From CAIJMU01 sp035530275 (GTDB lineage Bacteria; Spirochaetota; Spirochaetia; Treponematales; Rectinemataceae), in assembly GCA_035530275.1 (NCBI GenBank), contig DATKVC010000023.1:25414-89413 (forward strand): a stretch of DNA of 64,000 nt. Direction: 5' to 3'. Of the stretch, positions 40,191-48,553 are shown piece by piece. The notes beneath the pieces are model-generated. The model ran no database searches. It was not told the origin of the DNA and saw only the letters and a program-made list of their open reading frames with translations. Positions within the stretch are counted from its first letter, which is position 1. Each line of letters begins with the position of its first letter. Position numbers and translations under genes: made by a program.

Positions 40191-41066
40191 ATGTTCGATC
40201 TCGCAATCTACTCGCTCATCCTGCTCGTCATCGTCCTGTTTTTCTCCGGCGTCCGTATCGTCCGCCCGACCCACCGAGGACTCATCGAAGTGCTCGGGAA
40301 GTACCGCCGTTTCGCGCAACCGGGCTTCCATTGGGTCGTCCCGGTCATCACGAAGCTCTACCAAATCAACACCACGGAACAGATGGTGAACGCCGAGCCG
40401 CAGGAGATCATCACAAACGACAACCTGAACGCTCGCGTCGACGCCCAGGTCTATTTCCGCGTCAAGGCCGACGAGGACAGCGTCAAGGCCTCGGTCTACA
40501 ATGTTAACAATTATCAATACCAGATCGTCAACCTTGCCAGGACGACCCTGCGTAACATCATCGGCACCTTGACCCTGAAGAGCGCCAACTCCGAGCGGTC
40601 GAGGATCAATTCCGAACTCCTCTCCACCCTCCTCCTCGAAACGAAGACCTGGGGCATCTCGGTGGTCAGAACCGAGCTCAAGGAAATCGATCCGCCCAAG
40701 GACGTCCAGGAGACGATGAACAAGGTCGTCAAGGCCGAGAACGAAAAAGTCGCCGCGGTGGATTTCGCGACCGCCACGGAAACGATGGCAGACGGTCAGA
40801 AGCGCGCCGAGATCAAGAAGGCCGAGGGCATCAGGCAGGCCGAGATACTCAAGGCCGAAGGCGAGGCCCAGGCCATCGCTCTCGTCAACGAGGCGGCGGA
40901 AAAATACTTCGTCGGCAACGCCCAACTCCTCCGCAGGCTCCAGGCGGTCGAAACCTCTTTGCAGAACAACGCGAAGATCGTGCTGACCTCCGACCGCGAG
41001 CTTGTCAACGTCATCGGCGATCTGGCTGGGGTCGTCCCGATCAAGACAAAGCCCGCCCTGAGCTGA
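40191..41066 (+). CDS. SPFH/band-7 membrane protein
   Basis: 291 residues. An N-terminal membrane anchor (LAIYSLILLVIVLFFSGV) is followed by a band-7 domain (VRPTHRGLIEVLGKYRRFAQPGFHWVVP, LNARVDAQVYFRVKA, WGISVVRTELKEIDPP) and a charged coiled coil rich in Ala/Glu (~190-255). Family members form membrane-microdomain scaffolds or protease regulators. No NfeD partner is adjacent. Ribosome binding site aaggagg before the ATG. Confidence 0.92.
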   Translation: MFDLAIYSLILLVIVLFFSGVRIVRPTHRGLIEVLGKYRRFAQPGFHWVVPVITKLYQINTTEQMVNAEPQEIITNDNLNARVDAQVYFRVKADEDSVKASVYNVNNYQYQIVNLARTTLRNIIGTLTLKSANSERSRINSELLSTLLLETKTWGISVVRTELKEIDPPKDVQETMNKVVKAENEKVAAVDFATATETMADGQKRAEIKKAEGIRQAEILKAEGEAQAIALVNEAAEKYFVGNAQLLRRLQAVETSLQNNAKIVLTSDRELVNVIGDLAGVVPIKTKPALS

Positions 41067-41128
41067 GAAAACGCGGGCGAAAGGAAAGCTGTTCAAAGAC
41101 GCTTCGCCCGCGAATCCACGCATCGCTG

Positions 41129-41154
41129 CGGCCCCCGATCCGAAGGGTCGGGGG
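41129..41154 (+). terminator. stem-loop after the SPFH gene
   Basis: gcccccga/tcgggggc with a loop of about 9 nt, 63 nt after the stop. A second stem, cgcgggcgaa/ttcgcccgcg, lies between it and the stop. No T run, so termination is uncertain. Confidence 0.45.
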
Positions 41155-41202
41155 CGTTCGCCGCCCTCGACCTTCCTCCCCTTCTCCCGATAGTATCGTT
41201 CC

Positions 41203-42015
41203 ATGCGATTCGACCTCATTGCCCTCGACCTCGACGACACCCTCCTCCACAGCGATCTCTCGATTTCGGAAGCCAACAGGGCGGCGCTCCGCGGCGCCCA
41301 CAAGACCGGCGCGAAAATCGTGCTCTCCTCGGGACGAAATCTCACCAGCATGGAGAAGTACGCCCGCCTCCTCGGACTGGCCGGGCCTGACGATTACATC
41401 GTTTCGACGAACGGCGCCGAGATCGTGGCGACGGCCACGGGCAGGGTCATAGCCGAGATCAGACTCGACGCGAGGCTCTGCCGCGAGATCGTCGACTGCC
41501 TCGAAGCCCGGGGCTTCGCCTGGCAGATCTACGAGAACGGCAGCATCTACTTCAAGGGCAGGAATCCCTACACCGAAGAGGACACGCGGCTCACCGGCAT
41601 GCCCAATTTTCCAATAGAGGACGAGGAGGCAGCCTTCGCCCGCGGTCAGCTCAAATTCGTCGTGCCAGGAGAACCCGGAACCCTGCCCGCTCTCCGCGAC
41701 CGACTCCTCGTCGACTTCGCCGGCCGGGTGGAGGTCATCATCTCGAAGCCCTATTTCCTCGAAGTACTGCCCGCGGGCGCGGACAAGGGAGCTGCCCTCA
41801 CCATTCTCGCGGAGCGACTCGGCCTCGAGATGGGAAGAGCGGTAGCGATGGGGGACGGGATGAACGATATCGGCATGTTGAAGGCCGCGGGCTTTTCCTG
41901 CGCCCCCGCCAACGCCGTTCCCGGCGCCAAGGCCGCGGCGCGATGGGTGTCTGGTCTCACCAACGACGAGGATTTCGTAGCAGACGCCCTCGGGCGCTGG
42001 ATGGACCCGGCGTGA
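41203..42015 (+). CDS. Cof-type HAD-superfamily phosphatase
   Basis: 270 residues. HAD motifs: LIALDLDDTLLHSD (motif I), VLSSGRN (motif II), the lysine in GADKGAALTILAERLGL (motif III) and MGDGMNDIGMLKAAG (motif IV). The C2B cap between motifs II and III marks the Cof group, which dephosphorylates sugar phosphates or flavin/PLP precursors; the substrate is not predictable. Whether it could act as the missing histidinol phosphatase cannot be judged. Confidence 0.92.
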   Translation: MRFDLIALDLDDTLLHSDLSISEANRAALRGAHKTGAKIVLSSGRNLTSMEKYARLLGLAGPDDYIVSTNGAEIVATATGRVIAEIRLDARLCREIVDCLEARGFAWQIYENGSIYFKGRNPYTEEDTRLTGMPNFPIEDEEAAFARGQLKFVVPGEPGTLPALRDRLLVDFAGRVEVIISKPYFLEVLPAGADKGAALTILAERLGLEMGRAVAMGDGMNDIGMLKAAGFSCAPANAVPGAKAAARWVSGLTNDEDFVADALGRWMDPA

Positions 42016-42803
42016 AGGCCGCCGCCTGGCGGAAATGCGAGCGGCTCCTCGGCGAATTCGAAACGCGCGTCGCCGCCTGGTCAGCCTCGGCCCCCTGGCT
42101 CGCGGAACTCCTCGATGAGCTCCGCGTCTCCCTCGGCCACGACGACTACCGGATCGAAACTCCCATCGTCTTCAACGAAGCCTTGAGGGACCTCGACGCC
42201 TCCTCCGAGCCGGCCTACATTCTCGTGGCCGACAACCCCGGCAAGAACGAGCAGTTGTCACGGAACAGGCGCTATCTGGTCGGGCAATCGGGCAAGCTCG
42301 CCGAAGGCTGGTTCCGGAGGGAGCTAGGCATCGACTTCAGAAAGGAAGTCATAATTATCAACAAGACGCCGATACACACGCCCAGAACGGCCGAGCTGCG
42401 AAAGCTCCTCGCTCTGGCCGGCGAGAAATCCGTGGCTTCGAGGTCGACCGGCTTCGACCGGAGCGACGGGCGGAGGGCGGCGCTTTCCGCCCTCCTCGAC
42501 GAAAGCCAGCGCTGGATGGCCGCTCTTGCGCGGGGGCTCCATGAGGCACTAGCGGTGCCGCTCTGGATTTCCGGCTACGGCGAGCTCGGCCCGCGCGGGC
42601 TTTTCAGGCCCTATGCCGAGGCTCTCGCCGGCGCCTATGCCGGAGGAGGCGACGGGCTCCGCGAGACGGTACTCCTGTTCCGGCATTTTTCGATGAACCA
42701 GTTCGCGATCGAGATGAAGCAAAAACGCAATGTCTCCCGTCCCCTCCCCGAGGAGCTCGCGCGCATCGGGGCCGAGAACAGGCGACGCATCCTAGGCTGG
42801 TAA
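42012..42803 (+). CDS. uracil-DNA glycosylase-fold protein
   Basis: 263 residues with a GTG start overlapping the HAD gene stop (GTGA). The segment YILVADNPGKNEQLSRNRRYLVGQSGKLAEGWF resembles the GxxPG...F(V)G(Q)SG active-site region of the UDG superfamily, and VIIINKTPIHTPRTAEL corresponds to the core beta strand after it. The C-terminal LLFRHFSMNQFA has an His-containing loop in the position of the catalytic HPS motif. Glycosylase activity is an inference. Confidence 0.65.
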   Translation: MKAAAWRKCERLLGEFETRVAAWSASAPWLAELLDELRVSLGHDDYRIETPIVFNEALRDLDASSEPAYILVADNPGKNEQLSRNRRYLVGQSGKLAEGWFRRELGIDFRKEVIIINKTPIHTPRTAELRKLLALAGEKSVASRSTGFDRSDGRRAALSALLDESQRWMAALARGLHEALAVPLWISGYGELGPRGLFRPYAEALAGAYAGGGDGLRETVLLFRHFSMNQFAIEMKQKRNVSRPLPEELARIGAENRRRILGW

Positions 42804-42814
42804 GCCGGGGCGGC

Positions 42815-43630
42815 TCAGAGTTCGTAGGCGGCCGCGAGCTCCAGCATCGCGAAGGGAAAGATGGAAGGCTCGCTCGTATGAATGGAGGTGTCGCCCAAAT
42901 AGCCCGAGGCGGCCGTGTACCACCATTGCGAAGAGAAGGTGTAGGCCGCTCCCGCTATGCCACCCAGGAGAAGGGCCATTGGCTGGAATCTCCACCTGTA
43001 CCCGATGTTGGTGACGACGGCGACCTGGACGTTGGCGACCCGCCATTCCCAGGATTTGTCGAGGTCATGGAGGCTATCGATCCAGCCGTATTCGGCGGCC
43101 GCGCCGACGTACATGCCTCTCCTTCCATCGGCTGTCGGTATGAAGCGCATGATTCCGAATCCCAGGCCGAGGCTCGTGATGTCGATCGATACCGTTTCTC
43201 CTTCGCTTTGCGCGACGACGGCCGAAAGCACGCCGAGGGCGTGGAATCGTACCCATGGAGTCAGGTAGACGTTCGGGGCGATCCGGACCTCGCCCTTGAC
43301 CATGGGTCCGAATTGGGCGAACCCGAGGGGATTCACCACGAGGGTGAAGGGCGTCGAAGGGGCCATGGTCTGCGACGCGGTCGGGGCGGTCGGGGCGGAT
43401 TCCTCCTTCGTGATGCGCGCGACGTCCGACATCGCGAACACGAATATCGATCCGTCAGCCGTCTTGATCTTGAGATCGGCGTTCGGGATCTGTTCGAGGA
43501 TGGTTCCCCTCACTATCGACCCGTTTTTGAGATAGACGACGTCGACCAGGTTCTGCGCCCAGACGGCCTGGGAACACAACGAGACAAGGATCGCGATCGC
43601 GAAAAACGCGCGTACGGAGAACGCCCTCAT
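42815..43630 (-). CDS. exported, possibly outer-membrane protein
   Basis: 271 residues with a signal peptide (AFFAIAILVSLCSQAVWAQ). The N-terminal part (VVYLKNGSIVRGTILEQIPNADLKIKTADGSIFVFAMSDVARITKE) is a small beta domain seen on many bacterial exported proteins. The rest alternates aromatic/hydrophobic strands (NVYLTPWVRFHALGVLS, LGLGFGIMRFIP, VAVVTNIGYRWRFQPMALLLGGIAGA), as in outer-membrane beta barrels. Function unknown. Confidence 0.7.
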   Translation of the reverse strand: MRAFSVRAFFAIAILVSLCSQAVWAQNLVDVVYLKNGSIVRGTILEQIPNADLKIKTADGSIFVFAMSDVARITKEESAPTAPTASQTMAPSTPFTLVVNPLGFAQFGPMVKGEVRIAPNVYLTPWVRFHALGVLSAVVAQSEGETVSIDITSLGLGFGIMRFIPTADGRRGMYVGAAAEYGWIDSLHDLDKSWEWRVANVQVAVVTNIGYRWRFQPMALLLGGIAGAAYTFSSQWWYTAASGYLGDTSIHTSEPSIFPFAMLELAAAYEL

Positions 43631-43738
43631 ACCCTACCTCCCCGCCCTGGGATCGGAATCCGATCGACGATCCGGCGAAGCGGCCGCTTCCCTGCGGTCG
43701 ATGGTTCCAAGCCGCGGGCAAAAGTTAACTATTTATCG

Positions 43739-43767
43739 ATTATAGGGGCACTCGTCCGTAGAAACAA
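43739..43767 (-). promoter_or_regulatory. promoter of the exported-protein gene
   Basis: TTGTTT (43762-43767), 17-nt spacer and a perfect TATAAT (43739-43744) on the minus strand, giving a ~100-nt untranslated leader to the start at 43630. Confidence 0.8.
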
Positions 43768-43841
43768 ATCTGTCTTCGATGCGGGGGGATCGGCAAACGG
43801 GACGGCGGAGCGGCGCCCGGAGTTGCAGCGGAGAGCCCGGT

Positions 43842-43866
43842 CGGCGCGGCTGGCCGCGCCGACGCG
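43842..43866 (-). terminator. GC-rich hairpin after the NYN gene
   Basis: gtcggcgcgg/ccgcgccgac with a short loop, 20-45 nt after the NYN-LOTUS stop on the minus strand. There is no T run, so it may be a Rho-dependent end or an mRNA-stabilising stem. Confidence 0.45.
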
Positions 43867-43885
43867 CCCTATTAACAACTAGTAC

Positions 43886-44683
43886 TTACTTCCGCGCCTT
43901 TTGGGTGACCCGCATGTACACCTGCTTGCCGGGGTTATAGGGGTTGTCGCGCTCGTCGATTTCGAAGAGGCCGGAGGATTTGATCAGATCGCCGAGCTTG
44001 CGATAGCCATAATTGCGAGGATCGAATTCCGGCTGGCGGTTGGCGACGTAGGTCCCCACGGCTCCGAGGTAGGCCCAACCGAACTCGTCGGCGGCGTCCT
44101 CCACGGCGGCGCGGAGGAGGGTCGCGACCTTCTTGTCGCCCTTGAAGTCCTGGGGGCCGTCCCGCTTGGGCTCCTTGCCCGCGTGCACCTCGTCGTCGCC
44201 CTCGCGGAGGATCTCGGTGTAGATGAACTTGTCGCAGGCGGCGACGAAGGGCTTGGGGGTCTTCTTCTGGCCGAAGCCGAGGACGAGCTTGCCGTCCTCG
44301 CGGAGGCGGGCTGCGAGGCGGGTGAAATCGGAGTCGCTGGAGACGACGCAGAATCCGTCGAGATTCTCAGTGTACAGAAGATCCATGGCGTCGATGATCA
44401 TCGCGGAGTCGGTGGCGTTCTTGCCCGAGGTGTAGGCGAACTGCTGGACGGGCTGGATGGCGTACTCGAGGAGCTTGTCCTTCCAGGAACGGAGGTTCGT
44501 GCTCGTCCAGTCGCCGTAGATCCTCTTGACGCTGGCGATGCCGTATTTCGCGATCTCGGCGAGGAGGCCCTCCACGATGGTGGCCTGGGTGTTATCGGCG
44601 TCGACGAGGACGGCGAGCTTGAGCTGGACTTGGTGTCCGGTCTCGGTGGGCACCTGCACCTGTCCGTTGCGGTTGTTCTTCAT
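43886..44683 (-). CDS. NYN-domain RNase with OST-HTH/LOTUS domain
   Basis: 265 residues. The N-terminal ~150 residues are a NYN (PIN-like) nuclease domain: LAVLVDADNTQ, YGDWTSTNLRSWKDKL, ATDSAMIIDAMDLLY and FCVVSSDSDFTRLAARLREDG supply the acidic metal-binding residues. After a charged linker, residues ~175-250 form an OST-HTH/LOTUS RNA-binding domain (VATLLRAAVEDAADEFGWAYLGAVGTYV...YGYRKLGDLIKSSGLFEI). Third gene of an operon with an XPB-like helicase, overlapping the middle gene by 4 nt. Confidence 0.9.
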   Translation of the reverse strand: MKNNRNGQVQVPTETGHQVQLKLAVLVDADNTQATIVEGLLAEIAKYGIASVKRIYGDWTSTNLRSWKDKLLEYAIQPVQQFAYTSGKNATDSAMIIDAMDLLYTENLDGFCVVSSDSDFTRLAARLREDGKLVLGFGQKKTPKPFVAACDKFIYTEILREGDDEVHAGKEPKRDGPQDFKGDKKVATLLRAAVEDAADEFGWAYLGAVGTYVANRQPEFDPRNYGYRKLGDLIKSSGLFEIDERDNPYNPGKQVYMRVTQKARK

Positions 44684-46806
44684 CTTTCATCTCCGAATGG
44701 TGTGGCGCGCAACCTGCGCACCATGCTCGCGGCCCCAAGGGGCACGCGGACCGGGGTCCCGGAGGCGAGATCCTCGCCTTCGAGCACGAGGCCCCGGTCG
44801 GTCTTCTGGAGTCTCACCGGCCGCACGACGACGGTCTCGGGATCTCCTCCAGGCAATTGGTACTTTATTTCGAGGCGGTCGCCCGGCGAGGCGATGGCGC
44901 GCTCGGCGAGGCGGGTCTTGCCGCCGTAGTCGAGGCCGCCGGCCTCGATGCGGACGGGCGTCACGTCGGCCCGGTCGAGCTGGGACTCGTCGACGACGAG
45001 GCGCGCCTCGATGCGATCGGCGAGCTCCCGCCCCTTTTCGGCGGCGTGGTCGTCGCTCCGCTCGCGCTCGGCGAGGGCGGCCCTGAGGCGAGCGAGTCTC
45101 GCTTCGGGATCGAGGCGACGCGTCGCCGCCTCCTTGCCCTCGGCGATGGAGGACAAGGCGAAGACGATCCTTGGCCGTCGCGGCACGAGGGTTCCGGCGA
45201 AGTTCCGATCCCCCTCATCCTCCGAGACGGAACGCTGCGGCGAGGCGAGGATCGACCGCGGATGGGCATGGGGCCTGATCGGCGGCGGCACTTCGATTCC
45301 CGCGGCGGCGAGGGTCGGGGCGAAATCCTCGAGCTCCCCCGCTTCGAGGAGGTAGACCCCAGGCCCAAGCCTTTCCTTGACGAGGGCGGAAATGTCCGGA
45401 CGGCCCTCGACGATGGTCCTTCGCCTTTCGTCGCAGACGAGAACCCATCCGTGGAAGAGGCGGGTCGAGCGAAATTCCTTTTCCCAGGACTCGATCGAGA
45501 ACGCGAGGCTTTGGGGAAGGGGTCGGACGCTGAACACGGCGAGGGACTCGACGATTTCCTTGGCCTCGAGGCCGGAGGCGAAGGCCTCGCGGATCGAGTC
45601 GCGGTCGAGTTCGAGTTCCCAGACGAGGCCGAGGCGGGCGGGTCTGGCGATACGGGCGGCTAGCCAGCGAGCCTTGGTTCCCGCCTCGGGGAGGACGCGC
45701 AGGAGGTGGGCACCGTCGGGTACGAGTTGGGGCCTGGGGACCCCGCCTTCGTCCTCGTCCTCCCCCGCCTCGCGGGCGAGAAAGAATTCCCCGCCGCGGA
45801 GCTCTATCATCCCGAGAGAGGAAAGGGCGAGGACGAGGGCGTCCGTGTCGAAGGCAGGGTCGAAGCCCAGGGTCGCCATGCCCATCCAGCGGGCGAGCCC
45901 GGCTTCGGGAAGGCCCAGGCCGCGAGGCAAGGACTCGAGGGCTTCGGCCACGACCGACGCCAGATCTTCGACCGCGCCCGCCGATCCGCCCCGCGGCAAG
46001 GAGAGGCCGAGGGCGAGTCTGAAGGGAAGGCCCCCTCCATGCCTTTCGAGAAGGGCCCCGAAGGCCTCGGCATCGGCGTCGAAATCGCCCTCCCCGTCGC
46101 TCCTCGTCAATATGCCCGTTTCTACGAAGGCCTTGAGCAGGGCCGCATAGCGTTCGGGGACGAGGGCCGCCTCGGGTACGATGGCCGACAGCCTGGCCTG
46201 GGCCTTTTTCGAGAGGCTTCCGTCGCGCTTCACGGCGCCGGGGTTGTGGAAGACGAAGGAGAAGAGGCCGAGGGCGGCGACGAGGGGCGACAGGGCTTCC
46301 TGGGTCTGCCCCGCGGATGACGCGCGGGTCGAAGCAGCGAGCGGCGAGGGCGCGGAGCCTCCGCCGAGGATGCTGCGCGGATCGCGGAGGAAGGGAGCGA
46401 GGCCTTCGCTGAGGAGGGGATTGACCGCGAAGCGGGTGACGCGGGCTTCGCGCATCCTGAAAAGCACGAGCCTGTCCTCGAGGTTGGCGATCTTGACGCC
46501 GAGATCGAAGGCCTTGATCTCGGCGCGGAATAGGGCGCGGAGCTCCCCGTCGCTCAGGGGTCCTGCGAGGAGGATGGTGCAGGCGATCGCTACGTCGGCG
46601 GAATCGAAAAGCTCGAGCATCGCCTCGACGGTCTCCGGTTTTTTCGCGAAGGCGACGAGGCGCGACACGACGGTGCGCTTGTCCCAGGGGCTCCTGATCG
46701 CTCCGACGTAATTGCGCGCCAAGGCGAGGAGAACCTCCGTGTCCATGCCGAGGAGGCTCTCCTCCCAGGCCGCCATGTCGGGGGCGCGCGGCCGGACCTG
46801 CCTCAT
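44680..46806 (-). CDS. helicase-associated protein (XPB/Ssl2 N-domain type)
   Basis: 708 residues. It resembles the proteins annotated with the XPB/Ssl2-like N-terminal (Helicase_C_3) domain: a Leu-rich N-terminus (WEESLLGMDTEVLLALARNYVGAI), multiple helical repeats, and the segment VWELELDRDSIREAFASGLEAKEIVESL. The ~80 C-terminal residues (VRIEAGGLDYGGKTRLAERAIASPGDRLEIKYQLPGGDPETVVVRPVRL) look like a small beta domain of WYL type. No helicase motifs. Overlaps the helicase gene upstream and the NYN gene downstream by 4 nt each, so it probably forms a complex with them. Confidence 0.75.
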   Translation of the reverse strand: MRQVRPRAPDMAAWEESLLGMDTEVLLALARNYVGAIRSPWDKRTVVSRLVAFAKKPETVEAMLELFDSADVAIACTILLAGPLSDGELRALFRAEIKAFDLGVKIANLEDRLVLFRMREARVTRFAVNPLLSEGLAPFLRDPRSILGGGSAPSPLAASTRASSAGQTQEALSPLVAALGLFSFVFHNPGAVKRDGSLSKKAQARLSAIVPEAALVPERYAALLKAFVETGILTRSDGEGDFDADAEAFGALLERHGGGLPFRLALGLSLPRGGSAGAVEDLASVVAEALESLPRGLGLPEAGLARWMGMATLGFDPAFDTDALVLALSSLGMIELRGGEFFLAREAGEDEDEGGVPRPQLVPDGAHLLRVLPEAGTKARWLAARIARPARLGLVWELELDRDSIREAFASGLEAKEIVESLAVFSVRPLPQSLAFSIESWEKEFRSTRLFHGWVLVCDERRRTIVEGRPDISALVKERLGPGVYLLEAGELEDFAPTLAAAGIEVPPPIRPHAHPRSILASPQRSVSEDEGDRNFAGTLVPRRPRIVFALSSIAEGKEAATRRLDPEARLARLRAALAERERSDDHAAEKGRELADRIEARLVVDESQLDRADVTPVRIEAGGLDYGGKTRLAERAIASPGDRLEIKYQLPGGDPETVVVRPVRLQKTDRGLVLEGEDLASGTPVRVPLGAASMVRRLRATPFGDER

Positions 46807-48488
46807 TCCCAGGCCTCGATCTGGTAGCGATAGCCCTGCTCGGTGAGGAATTTTCTCCTGTTAGCGGAAAAGTCCTCTTCGATGGTGTAGCGCGAAACGA
46901 GGGAATAAAAGAAGGAATTGCGATCTTTGGGCCTGAGTATCCTCCCGAGGCGCTGGGCCTCCTCCTGTCGCGAGCCGAAGCTCCCGGAGACCTGGATGGC
47001 CACCGAGGCGTCGGGCAGGTCTATCGCGAAATTCGCGACCTTGGAGACGACGATGACCCTGGTCCTGCCCCGCCGGAAATCCTCGTAGATCCGCTCCCTT
47101 TCGGGATTCGGCGTCTTGCCGGTGATGAGGGGCGCGTCGAGAAGCTTCGCGATCTTGCCGAGCTGGTCGAGAAACTGGCCGATCACCATCACGAGATCAT
47201 CAGGATGGTTGTCGACGAGTTCCCGCACCGCCTCGAGCTTGGCGGAGTTCTCCGCGGCGAGCCTGTGTTTTTCGCGCTGCTCCGCGACCGAATAGCGGAG
47301 CTCGTCGTGGGAGGAGAGGGGTATGCGGATCTCGCGGCACCAGGCTTCGGCGATGAAACCCTTGCGCTCGAGGTCCTTCCAGGGCACGTCGTAGCGCTTC
47401 GGGCCGATGAGGCTGAAGACGTCCTCCTCGCGACCGTCCTCGCGCACGAGTGTGGCGGTGAGACCCAGCCTTCGCACGGCCTGTATCTCCGCCACGACCC
47501 TGAAGACCGGGGCGGGGAGGATGTGGACTTCGTCATAGATGATGAGACCCCAGCGTTCCCGCCGAAACAGCTCGAAATGGGGGAAATCGGCGGTCTTGTC
47601 GGGCCTCCAGGTGAGGATCTGGTAGGTCGCCACGGTCACCGATCTCACCGTCTTTTCCGAGCCCGTGTACTCGCCCACCGAATTGGGGTCGAGGTCCGTC
47701 TTGTCGAGGAGCTCGTCGATCCACTGGTGCACGGCGGCGACATTTGTCGTAATTATGAGCGTCTTGGCGCCGATGGCCGCCATCGCCGCCATTCCGACGA
47801 TGGTCTTGCCGGCGCCGCAGGGAAGCACGATCACGCCGTAGCCCGAACCGGGGAGATTCCCGCCCACGAAGGCAGAGAGTGCGTCCGATTGGTAGGGGCG
47901 CAGCGAGAAGCCGCCGCCCGAACGCCTTTCGGGCAGGAGCGCGAGGGGCATGGGATCGCCTTCGACGAGGGGTGCCTCGTCGCGCACGGGCCAGCCGAGG
48001 CGGAGGAGCTCACGCTTCACCGTGCCGCGGTCGACGAGCCTGACGGCGAAGCCGCCGGGAACCGGCCTGAGGAACTTCGCGAGCGACCGACTCGAGCCGA
48101 GCTCCCGTTCGAGCTCGGGGTCGGGGCAACGCAGGAGGAGGCTGTGGGCCAAGGCTCCGTCGGCCTGACCCTCTTCGCCGGGCAGGGAGCCGAGGACGAG
48201 ACGGCCGAAACGGGACATCGTGTCCTTGACGATGAAGGCGACGTCGCCGGGGATGTCGTAGCGCGACCAGCGGGCGAGAGAGACGAGAACCTCGTCGGGC
48301 TGGAGCCCCGCGCTCGCCGCGTTCCAGAGCGAAAGGGCTCCTATGCGGTAGCTGTGCAGGTGCTCCGGGCTCTTCTCGAGGGAGGCGAAGACTCCAATCT
48401 CGGCCCGCGCCTCCTCGAAGGCTGGGTCGTGGACGTCGAGGAGGAGGGAGAGATCGCTCTGCACGATCAGGGGTCGACCGTCAGCCAT
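46803..48488 (-). CDS. XPB-type superfamily 2 DNA helicase
   Basis: 561 residues. A damage-recognition-like N-terminal domain precedes the helicase core: LRPYQSDALSAF (Q-like motif), LPCGAGKT (222-229), DEVH (319-322), GLTATLVRED (342-351) and the C-terminal lobe with VVSKVANFAIDLPDASVAIQVSGSFGSRQEEAQRLGRILRPKD. XPB (ERCC3) homologues open DNA in repair and transcription, and are known from spirochaetes, actinobacteria and archaea. Archaeal XPB pairs with the nuclease Bax1; here the operon offers a NYN protein instead. Confidence 0.93.
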   Translation of the reverse strand: MADGRPLIVQSDLSLLLDVHDPAFEEARAEIGVFASLEKSPEHLHSYRIGALSLWNAASAGLQPDEVLVSLARWSRYDIPGDVAFIVKDTMSRFGRLVLGSLPGEEGQADGALAHSLLLRCPDPELERELGSSRSLAKFLRPVPGGFAVRLVDRGTVKRELLRLGWPVRDEAPLVEGDPMPLALLPERRSGGGFSLRPYQSDALSAFVGGNLPGSGYGVIVLPCGAGKTIVGMAAMAAIGAKTLIITTNVAAVHQWIDELLDKTDLDPNSVGEYTGSEKTVRSVTVATYQILTWRPDKTADFPHFELFRRERWGLIIYDEVHILPAPVFRVVAEIQAVRRLGLTATLVREDGREEDVFSLIGPKRYDVPWKDLERKGFIAEAWCREIRIPLSSHDELRYSVAEQREKHRLAAENSAKLEAVRELVDNHPDDLVMVIGQFLDQLGKIAKLLDAPLITGKTPNPERERIYEDFRRGRTRVIVVSKVANFAIDLPDASVAIQVSGSFGSRQEEAQRLGRILRPKDRNSFFYSLVSRYTIEEDFSANRRKFLTEQGYRYQIEAWE

Positions 48489-48553
48489 GGCCCGACATGA
48501 TACGATGAAGAGACCCGCAGGAACAAGGCGACTCTCGGCGAGAATTGACCTTC

